Positions 43,393 to 52,232 of a DNA stretch of 64,000 nt are shown here, piece after piece. The notes beneath the pieces are model-generated. The model searched no databases. It had not been told where the DNA came from and saw only the letters and a program-made list of their open reading frames with translations. Both the position numbers and the translations under genes were made by a program. Numbering within the stretch: the first letter of the stretch is position 1; each line of letters starts with the position of its first letter. The DNA lies in contig NZ_KB913028.1 of assembly GCF_000384135.1 (NCBI RefSeq), positions 1,019,351 to 1,083,350 of the forward strand, written 5' to 3'. Source of the stretch: Succinispira mobilis DSM 6222. GTDB taxonomy: Bacteria; Bacillota; Negativicutes; Acidaminococcales; Succinispiraceae.

Positions 43393-44955
43393 TTAAGCTA
43401 GCGGTTGGACATTAATTTCAAATAATCTTTGCCAAGGTAGAGCGGTTTTAAATTTAAAGTTTTGAAAAATGGAATAATCTTTGGTTTTGTAAATAAGATC
43501 GTCAGAAATCACAGAATTTATTTTGGTGGTTTCTGAACCTAAGTTATACTGTTCGTGAGGGGTGTTTTTAAAAAATCGGTTGACTATTTTGGGTCTAACA
43601 TTTGCTTGGTAAAGCCAGTCATCGACTAAGCGAATTTTTAAGAGCAGATTTTTCTGTTCGCTGCTCATATGATTGGCTAGTATTCCTTGGGCCAGAGCAT
43701 AGCCAATGGAGTTATCGGCGGTATTCCACCCAGAATAGGCATTTAAATTTTGACACAGCTGTGCTCGGTTTAGCTCGAAAATAAAGGAATTATCTGCACC
43801 ATTGGCAAAGGCAACATCAGCAATAGCGACTTTCTTTTGTAGCGTCATAAAATATTTAGTTTTATCGACCAATTTAAGTGTTGGTAATGAAGCAACTAGT
43901 GTATTTTTGAGGTTGGAAGCATCTAAAGTTACTCCATCAAAAGGTGTGTTAATTACTAAAACTAGATCTGCTTCTTCGAGAGCAAAGGTCTGCTGCGCAT
44001 TAACAAGATTTATTTGATCTTCGACAGAAGAATAAAGATGTTGATCGGAATATGCTGGCAAAGTAGTTGCACCAGCACCATCAGTATACTGAACAAAAAC
44101 TGCTGGCGAAAACTTTTTGTTTTGATTTATTGCGCGGGTTATTAACATTAGACCGAGTTGATCTACGCCAGCTATAATTTTAAAATTAGCGGGAATATTT
44201 TGCGGTAAGGTTTTTAGCAATTGTTTAGCTTCGAAGTGTGTTTGCGAATAAGGTGCATTGTCATCTTTACCAATAGTATAAAAATGAAAAGCTTTATTTG
44301 TATATAAATCTAGCAAATAGTTATGTATGGTCAGATTTTTTTTTCGCCGCGAGAACCAGTCACTAAGAAATTCTTCTGGAATTATAAGTAAAAGATTATT
44401 CTTTTCGGCTATTTCTAGTGCTGTTAGAGCTAGAGTAGTTTCTTTATCAAGTAATGCAGTTAGGCGAAAAATATCAGGACCATAGTATTCATAATAAGGT
44501 GGCTCAATGAATTTATTGCTTTTACGCGGTGTGCGCATTAAAGTGGAAAAAGCGTATATTTTTAAATTTGGATTAGTTTGTCTAATAATATTTAACGCTT
44601 GGGCTCTTTTCAGTAAAACATTTAAAGGTTCGTTATGAGTTCTAGAAGCAACTAATCCGCCATAAATAAGACTATCTGTTGAGATTACAGCATAATCTGC
44701 ACGAGTACAGTTTTTTATTAACCAATGCATTAGTTCATCGGGGTTGCCTAAGTGATTATTATTTGCCAACAATGTCTCGGGAGGGATAATTAAATTTTCA
44801 CCCGCAAAGTTAATTGTTTGGACAACATAGTCTAGAGAAACTGGTCGGTTATCTAGTGGGATATATATAATTTTTTTGTTTGTTTCGGCAAAAACTACAT
44901 TGGAACAACTGAAAAAGGTATAAAAAAATAGGGCGAAAAAAATTTTTTTTAACAA
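43393..44955 (-). CDS. DUF4127 family exported protein (first copy)
   Basis: This 520-residue protein has an N-terminal signal sequence (LKKIFFALFFYTFFSCSNVV, then FAET). The family signature IIYIPLDNRPVSLDYVVQT comes next, followed by YAVISTDSLIYGGLVASR and AYSGWNTADNSIGYALAQG. The function of DUF4127 is unknown; the conserved acidic and aromatic blocks could form a hydrolase-like site. It starts with TTG after GGGAG. A paralogue lies at 48813, and this copy leads an operon with the HD-GYP sensor. Confidence 0.85.
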   Translation of the reverse strand: MLKKIFFALFFYTFFSCSNVVFAETNKKIIYIPLDNRPVSLDYVVQTINFAGENLIIPPETLLANNNHLGNPDELMHWLIKNCTRADYAVISTDSLIYGGLVASRTHNEPLNVLLKRAQALNIIRQTNPNLKIYAFSTLMRTPRKSNKFIEPPYYEYYGPDIFRLTALLDKETTLALTALEIAEKNNLLLIIPEEFLSDWFSRRKKNLTIHNYLLDLYTNKAFHFYTIGKDDNAPYSQTHFEAKQLLKTLPQNIPANFKIIAGVDQLGLMLITRAINQNKKFSPAVFVQYTDGAGATTLPAYSDQHLYSSVEDQINLVNAQQTFALEEADLVLVINTPFDGVTLDASNLKNTLVASLPTLKLVDKTKYFMTLQKKVAIADVAFANGADNSFIFELNRAQLCQNLNAYSGWNTADNSIGYALAQGILANHMSSEQKNLLLKIRLVDDWLYQANVRPKIVNRFFKNTPHEQYNLGSETTKINSVISDDLIYKTKDYSIFQNFKFKTALPWQRLFEINVQPLA

Positions 44956-45075
44956 TTACAACACTCCCGCTCGTATATCATGTATAATAGTATAATGCAA
45001 ATGGAAATAAAAATAAATCTCTAAATTTGCGCAAAGGGTTATTTTATTGAAAAATCTTTTCCAAGGGAACTTATC

Positions 45076-45105
45076 TTGACAAAAACGCTTTTGTCAGTGT
45101 ATAAT
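45076..45105 (+). promoter_or_regulatory. promoter of rpsU-yqeY with overlapping palindrome
   Basis: TTGACA (45076-45081) and TATAAT (45100-45105) have an 18-bp spacer. TGACAAAA-ACGC-TTTTGTCA (45077-45096) is a perfect-armed palindrome covering the -35 box and spacer, a possible operator. Confidence 0.75.
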
Positions 45106-45163
45106 TATGGGGTGTATAAAAGGATACACTTCCCTAAGGATCATGTGGAGGGAGGGAGATCAG

Positions 45164-45340
45164 ATGGCAGAGATTAAAGTTGGTAAAAATGAGACGCTAG
45201 ACAGTGCGCTTCGTCGTTTTAAACGCGCTACACAAAAGGCTGGTGTTCTTTCTGAAGTTAGAAAGCGTGAACACTACGAAAAACCAAGCGTTAAACGTAA
45301 GAAAAAATCCGAAGCGGCAAGAAAGCGTAAGACAAAATAA
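45164..45340 (+). CDS. rpsU: 30S ribosomal protein S21
   Basis: This 58-residue basic protein has [20 protein letters not shown] at the start and [20 protein letters not shown] at the end, the expected S21 form. It acts in initiation on the 30S platform. ATG 45164 follows GGAGGGAGGGAG; the frame is open farther upstream but lacks a site. yqeY follows by 21 bp, a common pairing in Firmicutes. Confidence 0.97.
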   Translation: MAEIKVGKNETLDSALRRFKRATQKAGVLSEVRKREHYEKPSVKRKKKSEAARKRKTK

Positions 45341-45361
45341 AGCTGACAAGGAATGAGTTTA

Positions 45362-45808
45362 ATGTCTATAAAAGTTCGTTTAACAGAAGATATGAAGCAA
45401 GCGATGCGTGACCGTGAGGCAGGCAAGTTTAGGCTTTCAGTGATTCGTATGGTTTTATCGAGCATTAAGAATGTAGAAATTAACGAACGGCGTGAGCTTT
45501 CAGAAGATGATATGTTAGGTATTTTGAGTAAAGAAGTTAAAATGCGACGTGATTCTTATGAAGAGTTTAAAAAAGCTGGTAGAGACGATTTGGCGGAACC
45601 AGCTTTGGCAGAAATAGAAATATTGACTGCTTATTTGCCGGAACAACTTACAGCTGAACAGTTGCGTGAAATTATTCAAGAAGCGATTACAAGCACTGGT
45701 GCGTCTACGCAAAAAGAAATGGGTAAAGTTATGGCTGCGATTATGCCAAAAACTAAAGGACGAGCAGATGGTAAGTTGGTAAATCAAATAGTTCGTGAGC
45801 TTTTAAGT
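45362..45808 (+). CDS. yqeY: YqeY/GatB-like domain protein
   Basis: This protein of about 148 residues belongs to the YqeY family, related to the tRNA-binding tail domain of GatB. It shows RLTEDMKQAMRDREAGKFRLSV, then ILTAYLPEQLTAEQLREII and GKVMAAIMPKTKGRADGKLV, the conserved C-terminal block. It may touch tRNA, but its cellular role is unclear. ATG 45362 fits AAGGA at 45348-45352; ATG 45353 is too close. The stop codon ends at about 45811, just before a terminator. The pair with rpsU is conserved. Confidence 0.92.
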
Positions 45809-45818
45809 TAGTTTCTGG

Positions 45819-45848
45819 GGAGGAAGTGAGATGCTTCCTCCTTTTTTT
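45819..45848 (+). terminator. terminator after yqeY
   Basis: GGAGGAAG (45819-45826) pairs with CTTCCTCC (45834-45841), followed by seven T residues. Confidence 0.9.
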
Positions 45849-45963
45849 ATTACTTGACTATGCTTAACTGGAATAGTAGAATGACTAATAATAAATGATG
45901 TTTGAGTTTTTATTATTGAAGTAACTGTTAGCTAAATATAGAAAAATGTAAGGAGGTAATATC

Positions 45964-47244
45964 TTGCGTTTAGGAATATGTGTGTTGCTAATAATTATGA
46001 ATTTATTTGGGGGGGGAGGACTTAAGTCTGAAGCTGCTGAAAAAAATATAGTTGTTTTCAATATTGAAGGAGAGATTGACCCTAGTAGCGTGGCTGTTTT
46101 AAAAAAAGCTTATGACAAAGCAGAACAACTTCAAGCAAGTTTAATTATTATGCAAATGGATACATTTGGTGGGCGGGTTGATTCTGCAACACAAATGCGT
46201 GATATCATAATTGAAAGTAAAATACCTACAGTGTGTTTAATAAAAAATAGAGCTTGGTCGGCAGGCGCGTTAATAGCGCTTGCACATAATAAAATTGCAA
46301 TGACAAGTAGTGCTAGTATCGGCGCTGCTGAACCGATTCCTAATACTGAAAAAAACATCTCTGCTTTGAAGGCGGAATTTGCAAGCACCGCAAAACATAG
46401 CAAACGTAATGAAGCAATAGCGGAGGCAATGGTTGATAAAAGTTTAGGCTATGGAAACTATGCGAAACCGGGACAAATTTTGTCTTTGACGCAAGAGCAA
46501 GCGTTGCGAGAAAAATTTGCAGATTTTGGAGCGGATGACATTGATGCGGTTGTAAAAGAATTAAAGATTGAGCAAGGGAACAAAGTAATTGTTGAAAAAA
46601 CATATAGGGAAAGTTTGATTGGGTTTTTTGATAATCCTGCAGTTAAATCAATTTTAATTACAGTAATAATATTGGGTTTGATAACGGAAATTAAAACGGC
46701 GGGAACTGGGATTGCTGGATTAATGGCAATTATTGCTGGAATTGCTGTTTTTGGAAGTAGCATAGTTACTACTTCAGGTGGAATGTTGCCTGCGTTAGTT
46801 TTTTTGGCAGGCGTAGCCTTGTTAATTTTAGAGGTTTTTATTCCTGGATTTGGAATTAGTGGAATGTTAGGAATAGTATTTTTAATGGGGAGTTTCTTTT
46901 TGGTTTTAGGTGGTGGCACTGAAGCTGTGAGATGGCTGTTATTAAGTCTAGGTTTGGCTGTTGCTGGAGTGTATGTCTTAAGTAAATATATAACTAGTAC
47001 CAGTATCTACAATAGGCTTATTTTAAAAGAAGGAAATGCAGATTTAGGTGTAACCAAAAAAAATGTCAATGAGAATTTATTGCGACAAGTAGGAGTAACA
47101 ATAACTCAAATGCGCCCAACTGGGAAAATTAAAATTGAAGAAAAACAATATGATGCATTAACTAGTGGGGAGTTTTTAGAAGTAGGTGAGTCCATTGTAA
47201 TTGTTAAGATTCAAGGTGGTCAAATATATGTTGAAAAACAGTAA
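45964..47244 (+). CDS. NfeD family membrane protease-like protein (long form)
   Basis: This 426-residue long-form NfeD has a signal/anchor segment, then a ClpP-like serine protease domain (about 28-200) with the nucleophile Ser99 in RAWSAGALIALA and the segment DTFGGRVDSATQM. About four membrane helices follow (220-350), then a C-terminal OB-fold domain (about 355-426). The family partners with flotillins and stomatins, as here with FloA 15 bp downstream. It starts with TTG after AAGGAGG. Confidence 0.9.
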   Translation: MRLGICVLLIIMNLFGGGGLKSEAAEKNIVVFNIEGEIDPSSVAVLKKAYDKAEQLQASLIIMQMDTFGGRVDSATQMRDIIIESKIPTVCLIKNRAWSAGALIALAHNKIAMTSSASIGAAEPIPNTEKNISALKAEFASTAKHSKRNEAIAEAMVDKSLGYGNYAKPGQILSLTQEQALREKFADFGADDIDAVVKELKIEQGNKVIVEKTYRESLIGFFDNPAVKSILITVIILGLITEIKTAGTGIAGLMAIIAGIAVFGSSIVTTSGGMLPALVFLAGVALLILEVFIPGFGISGMLGIVFLMGSFFLVLGGGTEAVRWLLLSLGLAVAGVYVLSKYITSTSIYNRLILKEGNADLGVTKKNVNENLLRQVGVTITQMRPTGKIKIEEKQYDALTSGEFLEVGESIVIVKIQGGQIYVEKQ

Positions 47245-47259
47245 GAGGAGGATTTTGTT

Positions 47260-48249
47260 ATGGCAGAATTGTTTGGTGGAGGCTTCATTATAGTTTTAAT
47301 TGTAATAGGTATTAGCCTGTTTTTAAATTTGGTACCAATCGGGCTTTGGATTTCGGCTTTAGCTGCTGGTGTGAATGTTGGCATATTTAACTTGGTGGGG
47401 ATGCGTTTGCGCAGAGTTTCTCCTTCGAAAATAGTAATGCCTTTGATTAAGGCTAATAAGGCCGGTTTGCCAGTTAGTGTTAACCAATTAGAAGCACATT
47501 ACTTAGCTGGTGGGGATGTTGATAAAGTTGTTGATGCTCTGATTGCGGCACATAGAGCCGATATTCCTTTAACATTTGAACGGGCTTGTGCTATCGATTT
47601 GGCAGGCAGAAATGTTTTAGAAGCCGTGCAAATGAGTGTTAATCCTAAAGTGATTGAAACACCGGTTGTTTCGGCAGTGGCAAAAAACGGAATAGAATTA
47701 CGAGTTAAAGCACGAGTAACGGTTAGAGCTAACATCGATCGCTTGGTAGGTGGCGCTGGTGAAGGTACAATAATTGCTCGGGTTGGAGAAGGGATTGTAA
47801 CTAGTGTCGGTTCAGCACTTGATCATAAGGCAGTATTGGAAAATCCAGATCATATATCTCGAACTGTTTTAGCAAAAGGGTTAGATTCGGGGACAGCTTT
47901 TGAAATATTGTCGATAGATATTGCGGATGTTGATGTAGGTAGAAATATTGGAGCAGAGTTAATGACTGATCAGGCAGAAGCTGATAAACGCATTGCTCAA
48001 GCTCGCGCAGAAGAACGCAGAGCGATGGCTGTTGCCAAAGAACAAGAAATGCGTGCTTATACGCAAGAGATGCAAGCTAAAGTAGTTGAAGCGCAAGCAA
48101 AAGTGCCACTCGCTCTTTCAGTGGCCTTAGAAAAAGGTAATTTAGGTGTTATGGATTATTATCAAATGAATAATATAATTGCGGATACTGATATGCGTAA
48201 GAATATTGCAGGGTTAGAAGAGTTTGACAAAAACAACGACCCTAAATAA
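47260..48249 (+). CDS. floA: flotillin-like protein FloA
   Basis: This 329-residue membrane-microdomain scaffold has an N-terminal membrane hairpin ([20 protein letters not shown], then LWISALAAG), an SPFH/PHB core with [10 protein letters not shown] and [20 protein letters not shown], and a C-terminal coiled coil rich in EA repeats ([20 protein letters not shown]). Length and motifs fit YqfA/FloA. It clusters with NfeD as in other Firmicutes, and with an unknown third gene 12 bp downstream. Confidence 0.96.
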   Translation: MAELFGGGFIIVLIVIGISLFLNLVPIGLWISALAAGVNVGIFNLVGMRLRRVSPSKIVMPLIKANKAGLPVSVNQLEAHYLAGGDVDKVVDALIAAHRADIPLTFERACAIDLAGRNVLEAVQMSVNPKVIETPVVSAVAKNGIELRVKARVTVRANIDRLVGGAGEGTIIARVGEGIVTSVGSALDHKAVLENPDHISRTVLAKGLDSGTAFEILSIDIADVDVGRNIGAELMTDQAEADKRIAQARAEERRAMAVAKEQEMRAYTQEMQAKVVEAQAKVPLALSVALEKGNLGVMDYYQMNNIIADTDMRKNIAGLEEFDKNNDPK

Positions 48250-48261
48250 GGGGGGATATAT

Positions 48262-48714
48262 ATGGATGGCTTTGGTGTAGTTTTACTGCTACTGGCAATA
48301 TTTGTCCTTCCAGAGATTAATAATATATTTAAAAAAAAGAAAAAATACCAATATCCAGATGAGACTCAATCGCAACAAGACGACACGTTGGCTGGAACAG
48401 AAAAACAAAAGCGGGAATTAAATATTAATTGGGATGAAATATTTGGTATTGAGGAACCCATACAGTTAGAAACTAAAACGCTAGATAAAGAGGAAGCGGT
48501 ACCGGAGATAGTGCCAGTTACTGAAGAAATTTCTAGAGTTCGGGTTAAAGAAAAAGATCAGCAAACAAATCACGAACATGAAAAACAGACTAAAATAACT
48601 GCAAGGCAAGCTTTGCAAGGAATGATTATGGCAGAAATCATTTCGAAACCGCGAGCAATGCGTCCAGTAGAAAAATTAGGTTTCTATTCCAATAGAAAAA
48701 ATAAAATTAGCTGA
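48262..48714 (+). CDS. unknown single-pass membrane protein in the NfeD-FloA operon
   Basis: No family was recognised in this 150-residue protein. It has one N-terminal hydrophobic segment (GFGVVLLLLAIFVLPEI), a basic stop (KKKKKYQY), a long acidic, probably disordered middle rich in Glu and Gln, and a short conserved-looking C-terminal helix (ARQALQGMIMAEIISKPRAM). Position 12 bp after floA suggests it joins the FloA/NfeD complex, with the C-terminal helix facing the cytosol. GGGGG precedes the ATG. Confidence 0.65.
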   Translation: MDGFGVVLLLLAIFVLPEINNIFKKKKKYQYPDETQSQQDDTLAGTEKQKRELNINWDEIFGIEEPIQLETKTLDKEEAVPEIVPVTEEISRVRVKEKDQQTNHEHEKQTKITARQALQGMIMAEIISKPRAMRPVEKLGFYSNRKNKIS

Positions 48715-48720
48715 GATTTA

Positions 48721-48809
48721 AAAAGAGCCACTAGAAATTGATAGTCAAATTTCAGGTTTAGTTTAAAAATCTAAACAGAAGTATCGACTACAAGCTGAGT
48801 GGCTCTTTT
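48721..48809. terminator. long-loop terminator between convergent genes
   Basis: AAAAGAGCCACT (48721-48732) pairs with AGTGGCTCTTTT (48798-48809), enclosing smaller stems. It serves both the NfeD-FloA operon and the minus-strand DUF4127 gene. Confidence 0.75.
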
Positions 48810-48812
48810 AGT

Positions 48813-50513
48813 TTATTTTTTGGCGTTAGAGTTATTTGTTTTGGAAATAGTAGTTTCTAGCTTTAAATTGATTTCAAAGGTTCTATCCCAAGGTAAATTT
48901 ACAGTAGTTTTAACAGAATTAAAGAAGAAACATGTGTTTTCTAGTTGATAAAAAGGATATCTAGAAAAATTTTGGTATAGTAGATTATTTGCCAAAAACT
49001 GAACTTTGTTTTGGATTAAACTTTCGGTATAGTGTTTATTGCTATTTAATTTATAATTATCAATCCCGAATAATTTTAAATTTTTATTGGTTTGGGGTAA
49101 AATTATTTTGAGGTAGCCCCAATCCTCAATTATGCGTGATAAAGTAAAATTGGAATTGAGATAGTAAAGTTGAAGATGTTCGGAAACTGGTAAATGTTTT
49201 TTGCGAGTCGTAAAGATGCTGGCTTGACTAACGGCAGTACCGATAGAATTACTAGTGGTATTCCAACCGGCATAAGCTATCAATTTGCTAAGCGGGACAT
49301 TATTCTTGATTAAACTATCAAGTAGAGTTTCTTGGGCCTCAAAATTTTCACTCAAATCTACTAGAGCAATATTTTTATTGCTTGCTAATAATTCGTTTAA
49401 ATTCTGACTAATTTTGGTTAAACTAAAAAAATCTGAGTTTTTTTGATCACCGCAATGGATAAATAAAATAAAGTCGGCAGTGTTTTTATCATTGACTACA
49501 TTGCCTTTTATAATTTTAATTTTTTCTCTGGCTGTTTCATCTACAGAACTCGGCATGTAAGGCATAATTTTATTTTTGGTTTGTGCGTCTGAATATTGAA
49601 TATAAATTTTAGGTGATGTTGAATATATTTCATTTGTATATTGAGCGATGAAAAGCTGAGCAATTTCATCGGCTCCTCTGGTTGTATAGGCGTTTGTTTT
49701 TTGGTTAGAATTTAAATGCTCAAGGTATAGTTCTGCCTTGTGCCGATTGGTGTTAGGCAAGCCAAATGCTTCGCCATCGTCTTGCCCGACTATGATTTTT
49801 TGTACTAAATCGTTTTGGATAGCTTTAAACAGATTTTTGTTGAAACTATCATTGGTGAGGTAGATATTGTTATATTTATTTACTAATTTTTCAGGAAGAC
49901 GTAATTGTATTTTTTGCAACTCTTGAAAATCCAAGGGGTTTTCAAAGGTGTTAACTTTATCTTTTAAAATAGCGTATTGCATCATATGATATTGCCAAGT
50001 TTTAGTATCATCATTTTCTGAAATTAAGAGGCGTGGAATTATAGTGAAGGCGGCTAAAGATGTGTTTGGACTTTTGCTTTTCAAAATTTCTAATAATTCA
50101 ATAAAGGTTTGTTCGCGCCCCTCTAAACTATGAACATCACGTGAAGCGATTAGTCCTCCGTGCATAAGCATGTCTGTTGAAAGAATTGCAAAATCTGGAG
50201 AGGATGCTATACTATTGTATAGCCATTGTCGCAAGGCGTTGCTTTGGGCTGGTGTTTGATAATCGTCTAGTAAATATTTAGGTGGCACGGTTAAATTGAT
50301 GCCTGCAATTTTTGCTAAATTTTGTGTGAATTCTTTGCAGGGCGGGCGGCTATCTAGCGGGATTAGAAGTCCAGTATAATTGCTATTCTTAGAAATTACG
50401 GGTGTATTTATCTTATCGGTTTTAATTATTAAGGGAGCTGCTCCTAACAAATAAACAACTAATAATATCTGAGTTGATAATAAAAATAGAGTAAATAAAA
50501 GTTTTTTTAACAT
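48813..50513 (-). CDS. DUF4127 family exported protein (second copy)
   Basis: This 566-residue paralogue of the gene at 43393 has an uncleaved anchor or signal (KKLLFTLFLLSTQILLVVYL), then GLLIPLDSRPPCKEFTQNL, FAILSTDMLMHGGLIASRD and AYAGWNTTSNSIGTAVSQ. The two copies share order and motifs but are well diverged. It is a single gene, divergent from rsmD with a 43-bp gap. ATG 50513 follows AGGAG. The function is unknown; extracytoplasmic location is inferred from the N terminus. Confidence 0.85.
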   Translation of the reverse strand: MLKKLLFTLFLLSTQILLVVYLLGAAPLIIKTDKINTPVISKNSNYTGLLIPLDSRPPCKEFTQNLAKIAGINLTVPPKYLLDDYQTPAQSNALRQWLYNSIASSPDFAILSTDMLMHGGLIASRDVHSLEGREQTFIELLEILKSKSPNTSLAAFTIIPRLLISENDDTKTWQYHMMQYAILKDKVNTFENPLDFQELQKIQLRLPEKLVNKYNNIYLTNDSFNKNLFKAIQNDLVQKIIVGQDDGEAFGLPNTNRHKAELYLEHLNSNQKTNAYTTRGADEIAQLFIAQYTNEIYSTSPKIYIQYSDAQTKNKIMPYMPSSVDETAREKIKIIKGNVVNDKNTADFILFIHCGDQKNSDFFSLTKISQNLNELLASNKNIALVDLSENFEAQETLLDSLIKNNVPLSKLIAYAGWNTTSNSIGTAVSQASIFTTRKKHLPVSEHLQLYYLNSNFTLSRIIEDWGYLKIILPQTNKNLKLFGIDNYKLNSNKHYTESLIQNKVQFLANNLLYQNFSRYPFYQLENTCFFFNSVKTTVNLPWDRTFEINLKLETTISKTNNSNAKK

Positions 50514-50556
50514 GTCTAACTCCTAAAAAATATATGGTTTAATTACGAGGTGGGAA

Positions 50557-51120
50557 ATGCGCATTATAACTGGCAAAATCAAGGGGATGAATTTATTTTC
50601 ACCTCAAAATATGAATATCCGTCCTACGGCGGATCGAGTTAAAGAATCCGTTTTTAATATTTTGGGGAATAATTTTTGGGACAGCATAGTTCTTGATTTA
50701 TTTGCTGGCAGTGGGAATTTGGGTTTGGAGTCATGGAGCCGTGGGGCGGAAGCAGTTCATTTTGTAGAATGTAATCCACAAAGCTTAGCTTTGCTTAATA
50801 AAAATATTCAAAAGGCCAAAGTTCAAGACTATGTAAAAGTTTATCGCAATGATGCTATAAGGTCAATTGCTTATTTTGCCAGTCAAGAAATAAAATTTGA
50901 CTATATATTTGCAGATCCACCTTATAACAAAGATTTTGTAACAAAGATTTTGGTGCAAATAGATGAATTTGATATTGTAAAAGAAAATGGAATTATTATA
51001 ATTGAGCATAGTACTCAAGAACTGATTGACTTAACAAGCTTGAATAAGTTATCATTAGTGAGAAAAGAACGTTATGGTGATACCGTGGTTTCCTTTTTGA
51101 AAAAAACTATTGGGAGGTAG
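50557..51120 (+). CDS. rsmD: 16S rRNA (guanine966-N2)-methyltransferase
   Basis: This 187-residue SAM-dependent methyltransferase has MRIITGKIKGMNLFSP, RPTADRVKESVFNIL, the SAM-binding VLDLFAGSGNLGLES and the catalytic DPPYNK. This order identifies RsmD. It ends 4 bp before the coaD start codon, whose ribosome site lies inside its last codons. The pair rsmD-coaD is widely conserved. Confidence 0.95.
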   Translation: MRIITGKIKGMNLFSPQNMNIRPTADRVKESVFNILGNNFWDSIVLDLFAGSGNLGLESWSRGAEAVHFVECNPQSLALLNKNIQKAKVQDYVKVYRNDAIRSIAYFASQEIKFDYIFADPPYNKDFVTKILVQIDEFDIVKENGIIIIEHSTQELIDLTSLNKLSLVRKERYGDTVVSFLKKTIGR

Positions 51121-51124
51121 TATT

Positions 51125-51616
51125 TTGCGTATAGCGATTTGTCCAGGAAGTTTTGATCCTGTAACTAATGGTCATATTGATATTTTTAAACGGGCGAGTT
51201 TGATGTTTGATGAGGTAATTGTTGGAGTTTTTTTTAATCCTAATAAGGGAAACCCAATGTTTACGGTTGAACAGCGAGTGGCAATGTTGAAAGAGGCAAC
51301 AAAGGATATCCCAAATATTAGAATTGAAGCTTTTTCGGGCTTGCTAAATGAATATGTCAAAAATGAAGGAGCTCAGGTAATAGTTAGAGGACTACGAACT
51401 TTATCTGATTTTGAATATGAGTTTCAGCGCGCGTTGCTGATAAAGAAAATAGATGAAAGTATTGAAACGGTTTTTATGATGACTAGTGTAGAACATTCTT
51501 ATTTAAGTTCTTCGGGGATGCGCGAATTGTTGAATTTTGGTGGAGATATTGCGCAGTTTGTACCTTGTAGTGTTAAAAAGATGATTTACACTTACCTAAA
51601 TGATAAAAAACAATAA
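51125..51616 (+). CDS. coaD: phosphopantetheine adenylyltransferase
   Basis: This enzyme makes dephospho-CoA from 4'-phosphopantetheine and ATP, downstream of the pantothenate made by the pan operon. The 163-residue protein has CPGSFDPVTNGHIDIFKRA with the T/HxGH motif, VRGLRTLSDFEYEFQ and the ending MTSVEHSYLSSSGMREL. TTG 51125 is selected by GGGAGG at 51112-51117. It is cotranscribed with rsmD and the coiled-coil gene. Confidence 0.96.
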   Translation: MRIAICPGSFDPVTNGHIDIFKRASLMFDEVIVGVFFNPNKGNPMFTVEQRVAMLKEATKDIPNIRIEAFSGLLNEYVKNEGAQVIVRGLRTLSDFEYEFQRALLIKKIDESIETVFMMTSVEHSYLSSSGMRELLNFGGDIAQFVPCSVKKMIYTYLNDKKQ

Positions 51617-51639
51617 ACTGGCGAACGGGGTGGTTAAAG

Positions 51640-52200
51640 ATGAGTTTAGAGGATGTCTTAAATGAACTGGAAAATCTCATTATTGATGCACAGAGAGTTC
51701 CTTTTAGCAGTAAAAGACTTATTGAAGAAGATGAGTTGGCAGATATTGTAGATGCCTTGAAAAGTGTAATTCCGGAAGAAATAAAGAAAGCTAAAAGTCT
51801 TTTGGTAGAACGAAACAAAATGTTGGCTGATGCGAAACTGGAATCCGAGGATATCATTGAAAAGACGAAGGATTATGCACGCACATTGGTTAAAGATCAA
51901 GAGATCTATTTAATGGCTAAAAAAGAAGCGGAAGAATTAATAGAAAATACGAATTCCCAAGCAGAAGAGATTCTCTTGCAGGCAAGAGAAGAAGCGATGC
52001 AAATTGTTGCTAATGCAAAAGAAGAAGCGGAAGAGCGCTTATTATCGGCGGAAGCACATAGTGATAAAATGAAAAACGAAGCGCGAGAATATGTATTCGA
52101 AATGTTAGAATATATGCAAAAAACTACAGAACTAGCAAGAGAGAATAATCAACAAATTCTAGAAGCGTTGGCTGCGACACAAGAAAAATATATAAAATAA
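51640..52200 (+). CDS. coiled-coil protein of unknown function
   Basis: This 186-residue, highly charged, almost wholly helical protein has long Glu/Ala/Lys heptads from about 50 to 165 (for example AEEILLQAREEAMQIVANAK). It resembles proteins loosely annotated as ATPase-stalk or DivIVA-like coiled coils that follow coaD in Clostridia and Negativicutes. No enzymatic motif is visible. It is the third gene of the rsmD-coaD transcript and is closed by a terminator. Confidence 0.7.
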   Translation: MSLEDVLNELENLIIDAQRVPFSSKRLIEEDELADIVDALKSVIPEEIKKAKSLLVERNKMLADAKLESEDIIEKTKDYARTLVKDQEIYLMAKKEAEELIENTNSQAEEILLQAREEAMQIVANAKEEAEERLLSAEAHSDKMKNEAREYVFEMLEYMQKTTELARENNQQILEALAATQEKYIK

Positions 52201-52232
52201 AACAAGAGGCTTAGCCTCTTGTTTTATTTTAT
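52199..52232. terminator. terminator between convergent genes
   Basis: AAAACAAGAGGC (52199-52210) pairs with GCCTCTTGTTTT (52214-52225), A/T-flanked on both sides. Confidence 0.85.

Noticed and set aside
43393-50513. DUF4127 pair as a recent duplication
   Set aside because: The copies keep only scattered motifs, differ by 46 residues and have different N-terminal anchors, so an old duplication or separate acquisition is more likely.
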